From Carposina sasakii (lineage: Eukaryota; Arthropoda; Insecta; Lepidoptera; Carposinidae): a stretch of DNA of 64,000 nucleotides. The DNA is taken from positions 7,626,001-7,690,000 of the forward strand of contig CP053157.1 of the NCBI GenBank assembly GCA_014607495.2, given 5' to 3'. A program made the position numbers and the translations under genes. Of the stretch, positions 43,335 through 58,300 are shown piece by piece. The notes under the pieces were generated by a model. That model was not told where the DNA came from and made no database searches. It saw only the letters and a list, made by a program, of their open reading frames with translations. Numbering within the stretch: position 1 is the stretch's first letter; every line of letters begins with the position of its first letter.

Positions 43335-46300
43335 TATATATATATATTTTTTTTTTCATAACTTTTTTGTCATTTCCCAGGGTTGGTTAGCCCTACATAC
43401 TATTAAATAGTTTCCATCGACCAATTGCAGTACTGTGGACTTCTGTAGCTTCATCATCAGCACAGCAGCATCAGATGTTGATTCAAGCATGAACGTAAAA
43501 AGATGGATTCAAGTAACACGTTAGCCCTACATACTACTAAATAGTTTTCAATTGCCGTACTGTCTCCCGACTCCTAACCGTTAAGGAGTTCTGTAGCTTC
43601 ATCATCAGCACAGCAGCATCAGATGTTGACACCCTGAAGCATATACCTGAGTAATATATGATTACGTAACAAAAGCACCATACGAGTATACAATTTTCAG
43701 TGGTCGCCCTCGATTTCTCCTGGATCCTATCATCAGATCCTGACCTGGTGAAAATGGGACCACCTCAGAAGTGAACTCTATCCAACAAAAACAATTTTTG
43801 AAATCCCTCTATAATTGACGGAAATATCGGTAAACATTCATAAAAAAATATTATAGTATACAGAAGAATTGAGAACCTCCTCCTTTTTTTGAAGTCGGTT
43901 AAAAACGAAGATGCTGTCGTGCCTCTTCCTATAACCCGATTTGGAAACAAGTCGTTTATACGATAAATCGTTCAGGCTATGTGAATTGTGGCACTCTGAA
44001 ATGGTTCTAAGGTGTACTTACCTATTGTATACCCAAGGTCATTGCCGGCCGCTTGCGTGTTACCACTCTTGTAGGAGCAACTAAGTATCATCGGCATCAA
44101 ATGAGTACTAAGGGATTTAATTAAAATAAATTAGAACTTTCAGTATGTGCTATGATGAGATACTAAATTAAGAGATAGTACTAAGTAGTTATACTTAGAG
44201 ATACCTTCTCTACTTAAATGATCCTGTACCTACCTATGCTACTAATTGATAAATTAAGGTTCCAATGTACAACTACGGTACTAATAAGTATAATAATTTC
44301 CGACGACAAGTTTAGAAGTATAATTTATTTGAGAATCGTATTGTTAGCTGCAATATTAATGATTTAATTTTGTATCATCGGTATATAAAGTGGAATCATG
44401 TAATTAATCAGTTTATTCGTACGCTTATCTAGAATAAGGCGCAGTAGAGTGACCATGAAAGGTAGCTCTGACGTCACGATGAGAATAGTTCGTTGATAAA
44501 GACTGTTAATTATTCAGAATTTCAAGACGAAGCTTTTATAGCCTTAGCTTCGACCACGCCACCTTTAATCCTTGTTTAACATAGGAAATAAAACTAAGAA
44601 TAACTGAGGTGGGTACCTAATTTATGAAAACGATTTTATCAATAATTAAAGAGCAAATAGAGTCAAGTGTGTATTATATCTACAGTTTTTGCGGTTTGAA
44701 CTGTGTATTGTATTTCAATAAACTCGCTAAAAGCTGCTAATTGCTATGAATGGAAAACGGTTGTTTGAAATAATTGCTATAATTTCCTACTCACTGATTT
44801 GTAGGTAGGTAGGTAATTGAAGGTTTTCCCCAGAAAGTGGCGAACGCGGAAGTGTCACAAAACTTTTAATTTTTTTAACTTACATTTCCGTTCGTGTGAG
44901 CAGGTGTGTAGGGGTCAATCCAAATTAGTATAATATATTATTTAAACTTATTTCTATTTTGTATTTCTCTACGTTTCACCCACTAGGTAGGTCCGGAATT
45001 ATAAATTATATTTTAAATTTACGACGTTGTTACAGAAATATAACTTATACCTTCTTACTTATACTTATGTAATTTTCATTTGTTATTTTCATCGCATAAA
45101 ATAGTAATGGATCGACAGTTTTATCGCCGTGGCCGGTGACGTGTAGATAAGCTAGATAAAGCCTCGTGAAAAATCGTGTAGTGGTTTAGTTTAGTATGGA
45201 GGGAATCATGGTGCACGAAGACACCGATACAATGAAATCGACCATGCACGCCATGAAGCGACGATAGGGAAATCTTAAAGCTGCGACTCCAGCAAATGTT
45301 GCCCCTAAGCATTTAATAAAATCCTTGATAGTGATCGGTTGTCCTAACAATAGAATATGTTATAAAATTATTAATAAATAGAATATGTGAAAAAAAAAAA
45401 TGCATTTCCTGGAGTCATAGCTTTACCTACGGTTTTAACAACGAAAGAATGTATTTTTTATGCGCATGTCAAATTTAATTGAAAATAACATTCACACGGC
45501 TAAACTGTAACTTGGGTTGCGTGTTATGTAATTTCACCGCGTTGTTTGCTCTTTTATAGTAAAAGGTAGGTCGATGCTGTACCTAGTGTGTCTTTAAATT
45601 ATAGCACGTTGTAAAGCTCGCGTCCGGTGGGCGGGCGGCACATCTGATAAAATTTAATGACTGCGCCATTGCACTTTACTGTGTTAGGTTAGACTATGCA
45701 GCATTATAAAACGCGCTATAAAACAACAATGCAGGTTTTAATGGAATGTTGTGCTCATATAACTGTTTAATAAATTTCAAGTACAAATATGAAGTTCAAG
45801 TACAATTAGAACTGGATTAAATGACGGTTATTTGAAGTATTAACTACCTAGATACAGATAATAAAAAATAGCTAATCTAAATAAAATAACCACATCAATT
45901 CATTGTGAAACAAACCCTTCATCTTGGATCGAAATCTGATTAGCGTGCATATTAAGAGTTAATGTTTTTGATTCACCTTAAACATGAATCAGGATTTAGG
46001 CTACGTAGGTAAAGGTCTAGGTTACAAACACAGACTAGGGGAAATATAAACGTAATAACTAACTCAGGTATAGCAACAAACATGTCAATACATATAGATA
46101 GCAAAGTGAGTCTATCTGAAGTAGAGCTTTTGACATATTAAGTACTTATGATGAATTTTCAAGAACATTACTGAGCTGTTTAGAAATTATCCTTACTCAT
46201 CATAATCATTCTGCCCTGTTCCCATTCATTTGGGTCGGCGTTATGTTCTCTTCTTCCATTCATCCCTATTATCCGTCATATCGTTACTAAAATATTTGGA

Positions 46301-49300
46301 AAAATAAACATTTCGAGTCTGTGCGAAGGATTTTGAGTCTCTACCTATATAATGCAGTACAATATAGGGAACACGTGTTTGCTTACTATACCTAGTACAG
46401 GTACCTACTACCTGCGTGAGGATTATAAGTTAGCTCTTTCTTAAATATCAAATTAATATTTTTATTTCATGACTGGGCTAAAAGCATAGAGATAAAAGCT
46501 CATACTCGTAGAGGCACGTCCAGGTTGTTGAACTTAATGAGCTAGATATACTACACAAAGACTCAACCGGTTGTTGAATGGATAAAGTTCGACGTCAGGG
46601 CATTGAACAAGGTAAGAAATTGTCAGTTATCAGCCTATTGCTCTATTTTATTTAGCGTTTTTAACGGATACTTTGTGTGCGTTAATGATTCAAAGGTTTC
46701 ATTGAAATTCTAACGCCCCTACGGGTTTTTGTAGTCCTTTGAGTCATAGGTGAAGTTGGTATTTGTAGGTATGTCTAGTCACTAGTTCAAGGCTTTAAAA
46801 CAATTTGTCAAAGAGTACTTGATCAACATAACATACCTACGAAAAAAGGACATAACGTAAATTGGATGTACTTACATTATTACTGAATGTCGTCTTAGTA
46901 ATATTTTAGTTAACCAGAGTCATGCACACAGTGAAATGTAAAAATCCTTTGTAATATAGGTATATCTGTCTGTCTCGCTTTCACGCCAAAACTACAAAAG
47001 CGATTTAAATAAAATTTGTTACACAGGTCGTCTAGAGCCTGAGAAATAAAATAGGCTACTTTTTATCCCGGGAAAATATTTTTTACCCGATAGTTTGGAC
47101 ATTTTTTTTTTTCTACAGTCCACGCGGGTGTCCACTAACACGCGCATGCGTTATTATGCTGAGAGCTGCCGATGACCTTAAGCACACGTACGAGTATTAC
47201 CTTCTTTTAAAGTTGAATGAAAAATTGGAAATAAAGCATGAATAAAAAAGTATATTTAAAACTTTAGTATTAGGTAGGGTTGATTGCCGCACGAATGCAC
47301 TGCGAGGTGTAAACGAATTTGAGTATAATCAAGTAAATTTGAGGGTGTGAATTGCACAATCTAGAAGTAAAGACTTCGAGAAACAGTGCCCTTGTGATTC
47401 GCTGGGCCTTTCTAGTGGTTACTACGCGTGTTGGTAACCTGTGGTAGTCGGTCTACGAACTACGAGCTTACTACGAGGACGTATTCAAATTCATGTTTCA
47501 ATTTCATCTAAGTTGTTTACCTAACTATTGAGTTGTTACACGTATTTTAAGGCGAGGTACTAGTGGACAAGCGAAAAACACCATAAGAAATTTAACATTA
47601 CAAAATATTAATGAAGGGACAGCTGTGGGACATCACTATGGCTATATAAAAAAATAAAAATGTTATGGAAAAAATATATGGATTCATTTATTGAAAATTT
47701 ATTGTATTGAATTGAAATCATTAACATGCTCAATGCATTTTAAAATCAGACGCGATTCAAAAGATATCACTTTTTTAGAAATCCAACTACATGGTGTCCC
47801 ACTGCCGGGCAAAGGCGGTCCCGATTTGGGGGACATGTAAGAAAATATTAGTGAATTTCCCTTACTCAAAAATCTTGCCTATATTATGCTCGAAAATACG
47901 CATGAAAAATTTATATACCTATTTTCTCGACGACTGTACATAATATAATTATTTGAGAATGTAAGTTATGATAGTATATCTAATATTTCGAGAATGAAAT
48001 ATTTTAAGAATATAATATTATACTCGCTCATAAGCCTATCAAAACAAACTCCCACTCTTCTACTCATATTGTAATGTGGAATTTCTGATTTTTGTATGCT
48101 GTGGCCTTTCGTACTATCCATCAAATTCACGCATGCGCAGTTGCTGAATTGCATGGCCTTAAGTTCTAAGCAAGTTAGGAAGATACTAGTATAGCCAAGG
48201 TGTTATTGTAAAAGAAAATACAGCTGTGTCATTTATGTGGACGAAATTAGTACTTATTCGTATTAGGAAACATTATGTACACATGTTAATGTTTTGTTTT
48301 ACAGTGAATCGATAAACGTGGGTAGATCTTATTCATCACCTATTGTATTAGACTTAATGGTACGAGTACAGTCAACGACAAAAGTTATCTGCCTATCTAG
48401 GCTTCTGAATATATATATATTTAATATTTTAATTCATGATTACATAAAAAACTAAATATTTTTAGAAAGCGTTCCTTTTTGTTCCAGGTTAAATGGATTT
48501 CCCTGTTTTTTCTTAAATATTTAGGACCATCTAAGACCTAAGCATAATGTCGTAATTAGGCAACAAGTTAACAGATAGAGATTATAAAAGATGTATGTAC
48601 GTACAACTTTCAAGTTACAACGGTTAGGTTAGATCGTAAATCATTAGTAAGTAGTATTTCAATAATGAGCCTACCGCGAGGGTAATGACTGCTTATTCAT
48701 ATTCATGATGTAAGTAAGTAAACTACCACAGTGTACACAACTCGACATGTTAACGATCACTAATGGCCCTCATATACTACCTTCTACTGCAAACAAAAAC
48801 TACTCGAACTAATAATTCATGACATCTACGACAGAATTTTCCTTCCATTGGGCGTTTATCCTAGACGACACGGCCACGACACAACCACGGATTTTTTGGA
48901 AGCAAAATTGTATTAGTATGGCTCGTTTTTCCATTAGACGACACGCCCCCCATATTAAATGACGAAATGTTGTGGTCATGTCGTTGTCTTGTCGTCTAGG
49001 GGAAAATGCCCATTAAAATATAGTAAAATGTAGAGCTACTGGATTGACATTGACCAACCTTGACCGCGACAATTACTACTTAATATATTTTTTTACGACA
49101 TTTTTTCTGAGCTCTGGGATTTGGTTGTCGTGTAGCGATTGTAGGTGTAATAGGCTTAGTGGTCACATAATATTGTACTTACTAAACTATCAGCCATGGT
49201 AGGTACAAAAGCTACGGCGGCCTGCCAAATACTGAATAGTTACAGTACCTATAGCTTTTGACCTTGTAGTCTAGACTACTAGAATCATCATATCCCAATT

Positions 49301-52300
49301 CAGTAGCAAGGTACTTAGTAAAAACTGGTATTACTATTATATTCGTGTAACTCTGCTACATTCAATATAATTTTTTATAAATAATCTTATCTTCTAATCA
49401 GAATATCAACTTTCATCACCAGGTTAAAATGTCGTACATAGAGATCTACAACGAGAACATCAGGGACCTACTGAACCCCAGCGCAGGGCCGCTGGAGCTA
49501 CGAGACGAGGGTGGCAGCGGAGCCCCCGTGGTGGCCGGCCTCAGCGAAGTGCGGGCCAACAGCGCTGCCCATGTCGCCGAGTTGTTGGCAAGAGGAGACC
49601 GCGCGCGGACTGCTGAGATGACCCATGCGAACGACCATTCTTCAAGAGGCCATGCACTTCTTAGGTAATACATAATACTGAGTACTTACCTCTAACATGG
49701 GATTTTGACGCGTTGGTGACCTTCTAGCAATGTCCTTGTCTAGGTCCTTGTGTAACTTGCAGCAAAACTAGAATTTAAACTTATTAAATACCATGCTTAA
49801 GTTATTTAACGAAAGCTCTAACTTTATGGCCAACATTGACCTTGGGCAATGTATTATTTTTTTATATGTATAATAATTGTGCCCATAAGTATCATTATTA
49901 ATTATTCATTTACATCAAAGTTATTAATGAATATTTTTAACCGTCCATACAAACATGGTGAAGAGCATTTCAAAGTCGATTATTATGACATGATGACAGA
50001 CACCTTTAGTAGATAGAGAGAAACCTTTATCGCATCAACTATGCCAATATACATTAATTTATTCTACTTGTGCAATTGGAATTGCAATAAACGTTTTTTT
50101 TTTTGTAATTTGGAATAGGGATGTATCGCGTGTGGCCATAGCGAATGCCATAGGGGTCCTTGAGAGAATTTGAATATGGAGAGAGATTACACACGTCCAA
50201 TTCCAATTGTGATCGTCAAAATGAAAGGACCAAGGGACCACGTCTCTGATATCTGTCATATTTATTGTTTGTGTATAATATTTGATGCACGTGCGGAGAC
50301 AATTATTGTAGAGTTGACTCCTCCAGTTTAAACAAACACGTGCACACCTAAGTACAAAATAAATTAAAAGCTTAAACACGAGGCAACCTTGGCATTACCG
50401 CTGCCTGTCATCGTTGCCAAGTCATTAATTTCATGTCAGCCTGAAAATGGGCGAGATGGGCCGCGTGGTGCCGGCAGAGTAGAATTCGTACCACCCCATG
50501 TCTGCCCGTGGGTATCGTACGAGGCGATTAAGGGTTTCCGGGAGGTGGGCAGCAGCGCCTCCCGTGTTGACAACATAGTCCAAAATACAAACTGCGGTCA
50601 CCAACCCGCCTGCCCAGCGTGGTGTCTATCGGCAATTACCCCCCATGGCAGTCTTCTAGCGAGCCCTGGGGGAGGCCTACGTCCAGCAGTGGACTGCAAT
50701 AGGCTGATGATGATGATGATGATAGAGAATATTTACTTTCTTACGCCGTATCGACAAAATCTAGTGGTTACTAGTACTAAGTAAAACTTATTAATCGCAT
50801 GAGCTGAGCCGTTTACATTTTAATTGAACCACCCTCTAAATTATTAGACGTAGATACTTAGCTCTAGGTAGTTATAAATAGATAAGAAATTTATTTTAAT
50901 GAACAACACCTACAGTAAACTAAGGTAGGTCTACACTACCTATTACTTTAATACAGTGGCGGATTTACAAATTTGCCGCCAGTAGGCTATTCAATTTTTG
51001 CCGCCCCTACAGACCTTTGAAATTCAATACGCTAATTTAGTTCACAATCATATCAATTACATTTATTCTGTAATGCAATTCGCGAATTCATTAATTATAT
51101 CGTAAATTTATATTTTTCCCGGACTCCCTCAAAAAGAAACATACTAATAGGTTTATTTTGTCCCACCAATTTCTACCAAAATTGCAGATACATTTTTATC
51201 AGTTGATAAAATGATGCGAGCGAAATTTTTATCGTTTTCAACACATACATAAGTTGCCAATGACTTCTACAGGCTCTACTGTGAATTTGTAACGAAGTTC
51301 ACACAGTGAACACAGTGTTCCGAAGACCCCGAAAAATGGACATCTCTAGCTGTTCCCGTATATCGACGTAGTTTGACGAGAGAAACAATTCGCTAGAACA
51401 AACTACCTATCAATTATTGATAGTTTCCGAGAAAAAAAATATTAAAGTAGCCAGTTTTTGGTGGGTCGAATAAATGAAAAAAATATATTGTACTTTTATT
51501 AATGGAGTTCGACACAATTTTTTTATATACCATAATATTTCATCGTATTGCGCATATTTCAGTATAAATTACAATATATATACAGGTGATTTAAAGAATT
51601 TTAAAAAAATCAAATTTTAGGTAATATTAACCGAAGGGCGACACGCTAGGGGCCCCGTATCATTGTTACGGCTGATCATAGTGTGAGGCAATCACGTGGC
51701 AATATGTATATCCCGCAATACTATTTACAATAAAATGGTTTAATTTCTTGCAAACAAAACATTCCATTATGTGAAGTAAATCAGATTTCCCTTGACATAA
51801 AAACTGAAAAGAAAAAAAAACAAGCACTTAGATGTCCGGTGGTCTAGAATTCTATAATATTATTATAGAATGAAACTATTGAAGAACATGAAATATTCTC
51901 TAATGATCGTAACATAACAACTGAACAGCCAGGATCCATTGAAATATTAGCTTGGCTATTGGATAATCAATGGATGCCGACTGTTCAGTTGTTATGTTAC
52001 GATCATTAGAAAATATTTTATGTTCTTCAATTCTAAAGAATTCAAGACCACCGGACATCTAAGTGCTTGTTTTTTTTATTTTCAGTTTTTTATTATGTAC
52101 CTATACATTATTTGGTTCTTTTTTGAGCAGTCGGGTTTTTGGATTTTTTAAATTATGTTTTTTTATTCAGTAGTCGTTACGTATTTTGTTTAGGTAAGTA
52201 AAGTAGGTATTCAAAGACCAGACGACGAGAGTGTAGCGTGCGTATGCGATCGATGCTCGCAAAACAAAACACTGGCGCGGGCGTTGGGTGTCGGGCGCTC

Positions 52301-55300
52301 TGAGAGTGCGGCAGGGAAGCGCGGGTTGTTACGTTGAGACACTGCCGCCGCCGTGCGGTTCCTCTTCGCCCGCTGCGATGCTCTCATCTATCACTCAGGC
52401 GATAATAGTATAGGTTTCGATAGGAATGAGTTTCTAAAGGGATTTATTTAAAGTACTTATAAAAAACCATGAGAAAACCAGTGGACGTGTTTGACTTTTA
52501 TCCTCTGAAATCAAGTGACCGTCCTCTGAAATCTGCCGTCCCTAGGACGCTGCCGCCGATATTTATAAATCCAGGACTGCTTTAATATGTAATACTTGTA
52601 ATGTAATATTCTTTGGTCATTTAGATATGATTTGATGATAAAGCCGATAGGCAGGACAACCTCTATGATGTTAGGTATATATAAAGTTTTGTTATGTAAA
52701 TGGTTATATATAAAGTTTTGTTATGTAAATCATGGTTTATGTAAACCATGACATGAAGTTTTGGTAAGATTATTACTTTTCTGCTATTTCTCCTGTTTAC
52801 TTGCACTTGAAACCTAAAGTATAGTTTTAAATAAAAGCACACACATACACAGAATTGTACTTACCAACAGGGTGCGTCTAATCCTTATACGTATATACTG
52901 TTCCATCTAGTGTGATAGTAAGCAAGCAACTAGACGGCAGCATGCAGCGCGGGCGCCTGTTCCTCATCGACTTGGCTGGCTCCGAGAAGGCGGGATTGCG
53001 CGCTCGCAGACTTGAAGGCGCACATATCAACCGCTCGCTGCTCGCGCTTGGGAATTGCATTATGGCACTCTCTGGAGGAGCTAGGTGAGATTAATCATCT
53101 CAGGAAAACACTTGAGATGAGGCACATGCATGACAGGACCAAGCAGATATGGGGACTTATCTACAAAAGCATATCTTTAAAGTTGCCACTAATACGAGTA
53201 TGTAGCCACTTTGTAATTTAGAAACGTCAGTGAAACAATGGAATGCTTTGGTGCAGACTTATGTCACCCACGTGATCTTTACATAGATCTTACATTCTAG
53301 ACTTTGCGAACTTTGATTAGGGAGTGTTACAACAACGAACGTCATCGAACGATGTTACATTGTCTAAATACCCAAGTACCTATAGTTCTGCGAATAGTAA
53401 CGCCTGATATAATTCAATGGTTATTGTATTATCTAAGCCTAATTTCAGATACGTGAACTACCGCGACTCGAAGCTAACTCGACTGCTGCGTGAGGTGCTG
53501 GGCGGACGTTGCCGCACCGCCATGGTTGCACATGTAGCTCCGGGCGGCTTACATCGTGAGACCACGCGCTCCACGCTCCACTACGCGCAGAGAGCCTCGT
53601 CTATTACTAACCGAGTATGTATCTCATCATCTACAGTTCATTTTATAGAATAACTTCCGCGCCTGAGTTTGGAACTGACACTTATTGTACCTCTGTTGTA
53701 CCTTAGTCAAACACAGAGACAATAGCCCCATCATTCACAGGAACTATTTGGCGAAACGCAGTCTGCCTACACGTTTGTGCACTGTGGTATCATTCGAAAG
53801 ATTTAGCTTATGTTTTTATGGACGACACCTAAGTCACAATTTCTATGAAAAGTTATAGATTGAGCGGCCCCACTTCAGCTGTATTCGAAAAAAGTTATAT
53901 TAATGGAAATGAAATTTTGATAAAAAATTAGGAGGCCCACAGTAGGTATGAAAAACTGCAAATAAAATAAATTTCAGGTGGAACGAGAGTTTGTGCAAAC
54001 TCCCATGCACATGTCTCAATACCGCACGGTCATCAGTGAACTGCGGGAGGAGATCTCCAGGCTCAAGTGCAAGATGAAGGACGACCGCTTGAAGTAATAT
54101 TCAATAATATAAGTATAGACCCAAATAGCTAAACTTTCTATATTATCCTACCTACTGAAAAACTAGCCTCACTAAGTCGTCATGAATGTAGGGAACATAA
54201 AATAAAACGACTTATCTGTTATCTATATTTTCTTGAAGATTTTGTTACATTACAACCTATTTACCATTTCTATGTCTTTCTTAGACCCAAAGAGGAACAG
54301 CCTAAAGTAGAAGAAATGACAAAAGAAGAAGCAGAGGAAAATGCTGCACACCTAAAGACGCTCAGAGAAGCGATAGTGTCCACGTTCAAACAACAGATGC
54401 GGCTGCGGCGACGACTTATGGAGCTCGACAGCCATCTATTAGGCCTGGCATTGGATGCGGAGAGACAACACGCATCGATTTCACATTGGGAGGCTAAGTT
54501 CAATAGACTGTACAAGCCTATCAATATAGCGAGCTCGAGATTAAGCACACAGCAAAGCAGTTACAGGTGAGTTATCCTGAGTATATTAAGTCCCACGTGG
54601 TAAGGGGTGAGCTTACTGCCGCTTTTCGGGCACAAATACAACAACCTAGCGGCAGGTAACGAATCCAATAGGCAATGTTTCCGTGACATTCTAAAAAGGT
54701 AGCTATTTAGCGTCAGATCCTCGTCCGTTAATCGCAAGGCGCACCACGTGCAGGTGATGTTGACTTTGGGTACAAAAAATCGAGTACATGATTGTTTAAT
54801 TCGTATCAGTGGAATAAGAATTATGTTTTAGAGTAATTCTAGAATACTGTAGTAACGTTTTATATGGTAATATTTTAGAGGTGGCTTATCAACCGGCAGC
54901 AGCGAGCGTGCGGAAGCGGAAGTGGGCGTGGAGCAAGCGTGGGCGGAACTGGCGGCGGTGGAGCGAGAGCAGGAGGCGGCTCGGATGGAGAGAGAGAAGG
55001 TCGAGAGACAGCTGGAGCAGGTGCGACTGAGAGGGGCTCAGTTAGAGCAGGTAAGAGAATGTAAAAGAAGAACAACCAACTCAAAGGGATATCATAAGAA
55101 TAGAATAGATTTTTACGGCTTTTTAGCACGCAAGTTGCCATTTACTTCTGGAAAACGCAGGCTATGGAGAATTTGTGACGATCTACACAGCTTCCCCTAA
55201 AGTGCGTCAAGCAAGAATATTACTTCTCGTTAATGCCTATACAGAGTGTTTTTTCGTTGCCACCCTTAACGAAGGGTACGTACTCTATACATTAAATAAA

Positions 55301-58300
55301 GTAAGTTTATGCCAAAAAAATGCTGGGAAACGATGTAAATTTTTTTGATGTTTTTTAAAATTACTTGATCGGGCGAAATTTATAGTGTCCAGTGTTTATG
55401 CTATTTATTCATAGACAGATATTAATTATTTCTCGTGAAAAAATCTTGCTACACGCGTCAATGTGCATTTATGCAGAAAAACGCAGTATATTTACTCAAC
55501 TTTGAACCCTAATATTTTATAAATGAAATTGCATACATCCTTGTTTTTCTTTTACTAATTTATCAATATTTTGGTGAATTTTTGAATTTTTTCATTTAAA
55601 TTTAACTAATTCACCCAATACTATTTGGTTTGTGTGCACAAATAGTATATATTTATTTGAAATATAAATAATGGTGGGTAATTATTTATATATTTTTTAA
55701 TACTTAGTAGAGGGTAGTTAATTCTGTGTAAGTAATGTGTTGGGTTTTATAGGTTCATAATAATAAGTGGTTTACTAATTTACTAAATTCTATAATCCTG
55801 AGGATGCCACGGTTGTTGGCGAAACATATGTAGATTATTTATCTAGTTTTTGATTTCGGAATAGTGCAATGTATCGTCTTGCATGCTAGGTGCTCGGGTC
55901 TGGTTTCTCATGGCGATTGTAGTTAGTGCAAGTGCCTGTTGTCGCAATTATGAGTTATCAGATCCGAGGGTCAGTGGAGGGTGTAGGGCCCGGTGGTGGG
56001 CGCACCCATAGTGAAACCTAATATTTTGTAAACCAGACACTTCCCAGGTATGCTTCCATGGAGAAAAATTATCGTGATGATGAGGAGATTCTGTAGTTTT
56101 CGGGAACGTTGACGAACAAAAATCACTCTGTATAGGGCAGCAAAGAACTTTTCGACCAACACAAACGTAATCGTCACATTGTCAAGTCTTCATAGATTTT
56201 ACTTGCGATATTTTACTTAATCCGATGAATTAGGAGTCAAACAACCAGAAATCTAGCATTCCAGCTCGACTATTAACGGCCGCATATTAGATATCGCCAT
56301 AAACATCCGCATTTGTAAACTTCGCAAGTTGTCCCGAGATAACAATTTTTAAACCTACTTTTTCGAACTTGTCCGTAAACTGTATAAAAATAGTGAGTTG
56401 TGATGTCACAAGTATAGTCATACGTATAGGGGCGGGTACGGTGCAACCGGAAGCCGCCCGAGGGTCGGTCGAGACTTTCGATATATTATAAATATAGATA
56501 GAGCCTCGATCCACTATGAAGCTCCGCACGAGGCGGGCACACGGCCCTGGCTACAAAAGGGTGTAAAGTTGTTTGCACACGCGGCTCCATTGGCCAAAGA
56601 CAAACCCCAAATACATATCTACTGTATCCTCTCGTCAAGGAGTTACCAGCTCGCATCAGCAGCGGGCCGGAGCGCGAGGTGCTGGCGCTGGTGTGCCGCG
56701 TGCACGAGCTGGAGGCCGACAAGCTCGCGCTGCAGGGCGAACGAGCGGCGCGCGCGCACGAGCTGCGCCGGCGTGACCTGGCTCTGCAGCGACGCGACGC
56801 GCAGCGGAGGCTGTCTGATGAGATCATTACTAGGCAGCGAAGAGCGCTTGAGGGTAACTTGGCTTTGTTATCAACTTATTGGAATAGGGTGCTTAGATAG
56901 AGTACCATAAGCTGCGCCGGCGCGATCTCGCGCTGCAGCGACGAGACGCGCAGCGGAGGCTGTCTGATAAGATCATACCAGGCGGCGGAGAGCGCTTGAG
57001 GGTAATACTTGGCTTTGTTATCAGCCTGTTGGAATAGGGTGTTATGCTGTAAGCGCTGTGCTAGCCTATAAAAGATATGTGCATGATGTGCATCAGACCT
57101 GGACTGACCTCTATTTTTTTAATGTATGTACTCATGTGTATGTGTTGGCATGCCATATAAATAAAAATAAAAAATAAATATCGTTTATCATCGATGTTTG
57201 TTATCGCCACACTCCTATAGCGGTTAGACTCGTAGGTTAGTGGAAGATGTGATTCCGGTGGTTAGTGAACTCCAGTGAGAAATAATACTGCCTAATATAA
57301 GTATGTACCTAATTCAAGACTCTTTGTAGTAAAGAGATGAACCATCTACGAGTTATAATATCTGAAAAACGGTGGCAAGTTGTTTTGTAGCTTGAGGTTA
57401 AAACTTGTTTTATGTTTATTTCAGAAATGGGTATTGGTATCCAGCCGGAGTTGGGGCAGCTCTACGAACTGTATCAGCAGGAAATACATGCTTCCACTTA
57501 CACTGAGAATAATGAAATATACACCCCACCCTACCGTCTACCACCTATATCAACAAGGTATCTCACCTACTCTTAACTTTGGAGTTTACCAATAATACAT
57601 ACAGGATGTTTTTTGTTGCCACCCTTAACGAAGGGTAAGTACGTACATCAAATAAAGTAAGTTTATGCCAAAAAAAAATCCTGGGAAATGATGTAAATTT
57701 TTTTGATTTTTTTTTAAATTACTTTATCGGGCGAAATTTACAGTGTCCAGTGTTTATGCTAGTTTTTTTCATAGACAGATATTAATTATTTCTCGTGAAA
57801 AATCCTTGCTACGCGCGTCTATGTGCATTTATGCAGAAAAACGCAGTCTATTTACTCAACTTTGGACCCTAATATCTTGGGAGCCAGATACTGCCCAAGT
57901 ATGCTTCCATGGAGAAAAATGATCGTGATGATGAAGAGATTCCGTATTTTTTGGAAACGTTGACGACCAAAAATCATCCCGTATATCTAACTGTAAAAAA
58001 AGAATACATCAGCTGCATCTCCTTCTGTGTATGTCGTAAGAGTCGAGTAAGGAACTCGAGTGATAAGCTAAGCTAACTATTCACTCATAAATTACGCCTG
58101 ACCCGCTATGCTAAAGGTTGCTGTGAGATCTCCTTTATGATCCTTCATTTCAGAAACACAGCCGTATGTATATAATATGTATGTATGTGTTTTACATCTG
58201 AACCCGCAATGCCAAACGTGGCTGTGCCATCTCCTTCGTGATCGTGCAGTTCTGGCGACCCCTTTTGCGAACACAGTTGTGTGTATATGTTGCAGTCAAA

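Noticed and set aside
56486..56910. Overlapping 73-113-codon frames on both strands
   Set aside because: Shadows of the GC-rich KIF19 exon 11. Only the frame that joins exons 10 and 12 matches kinesin.
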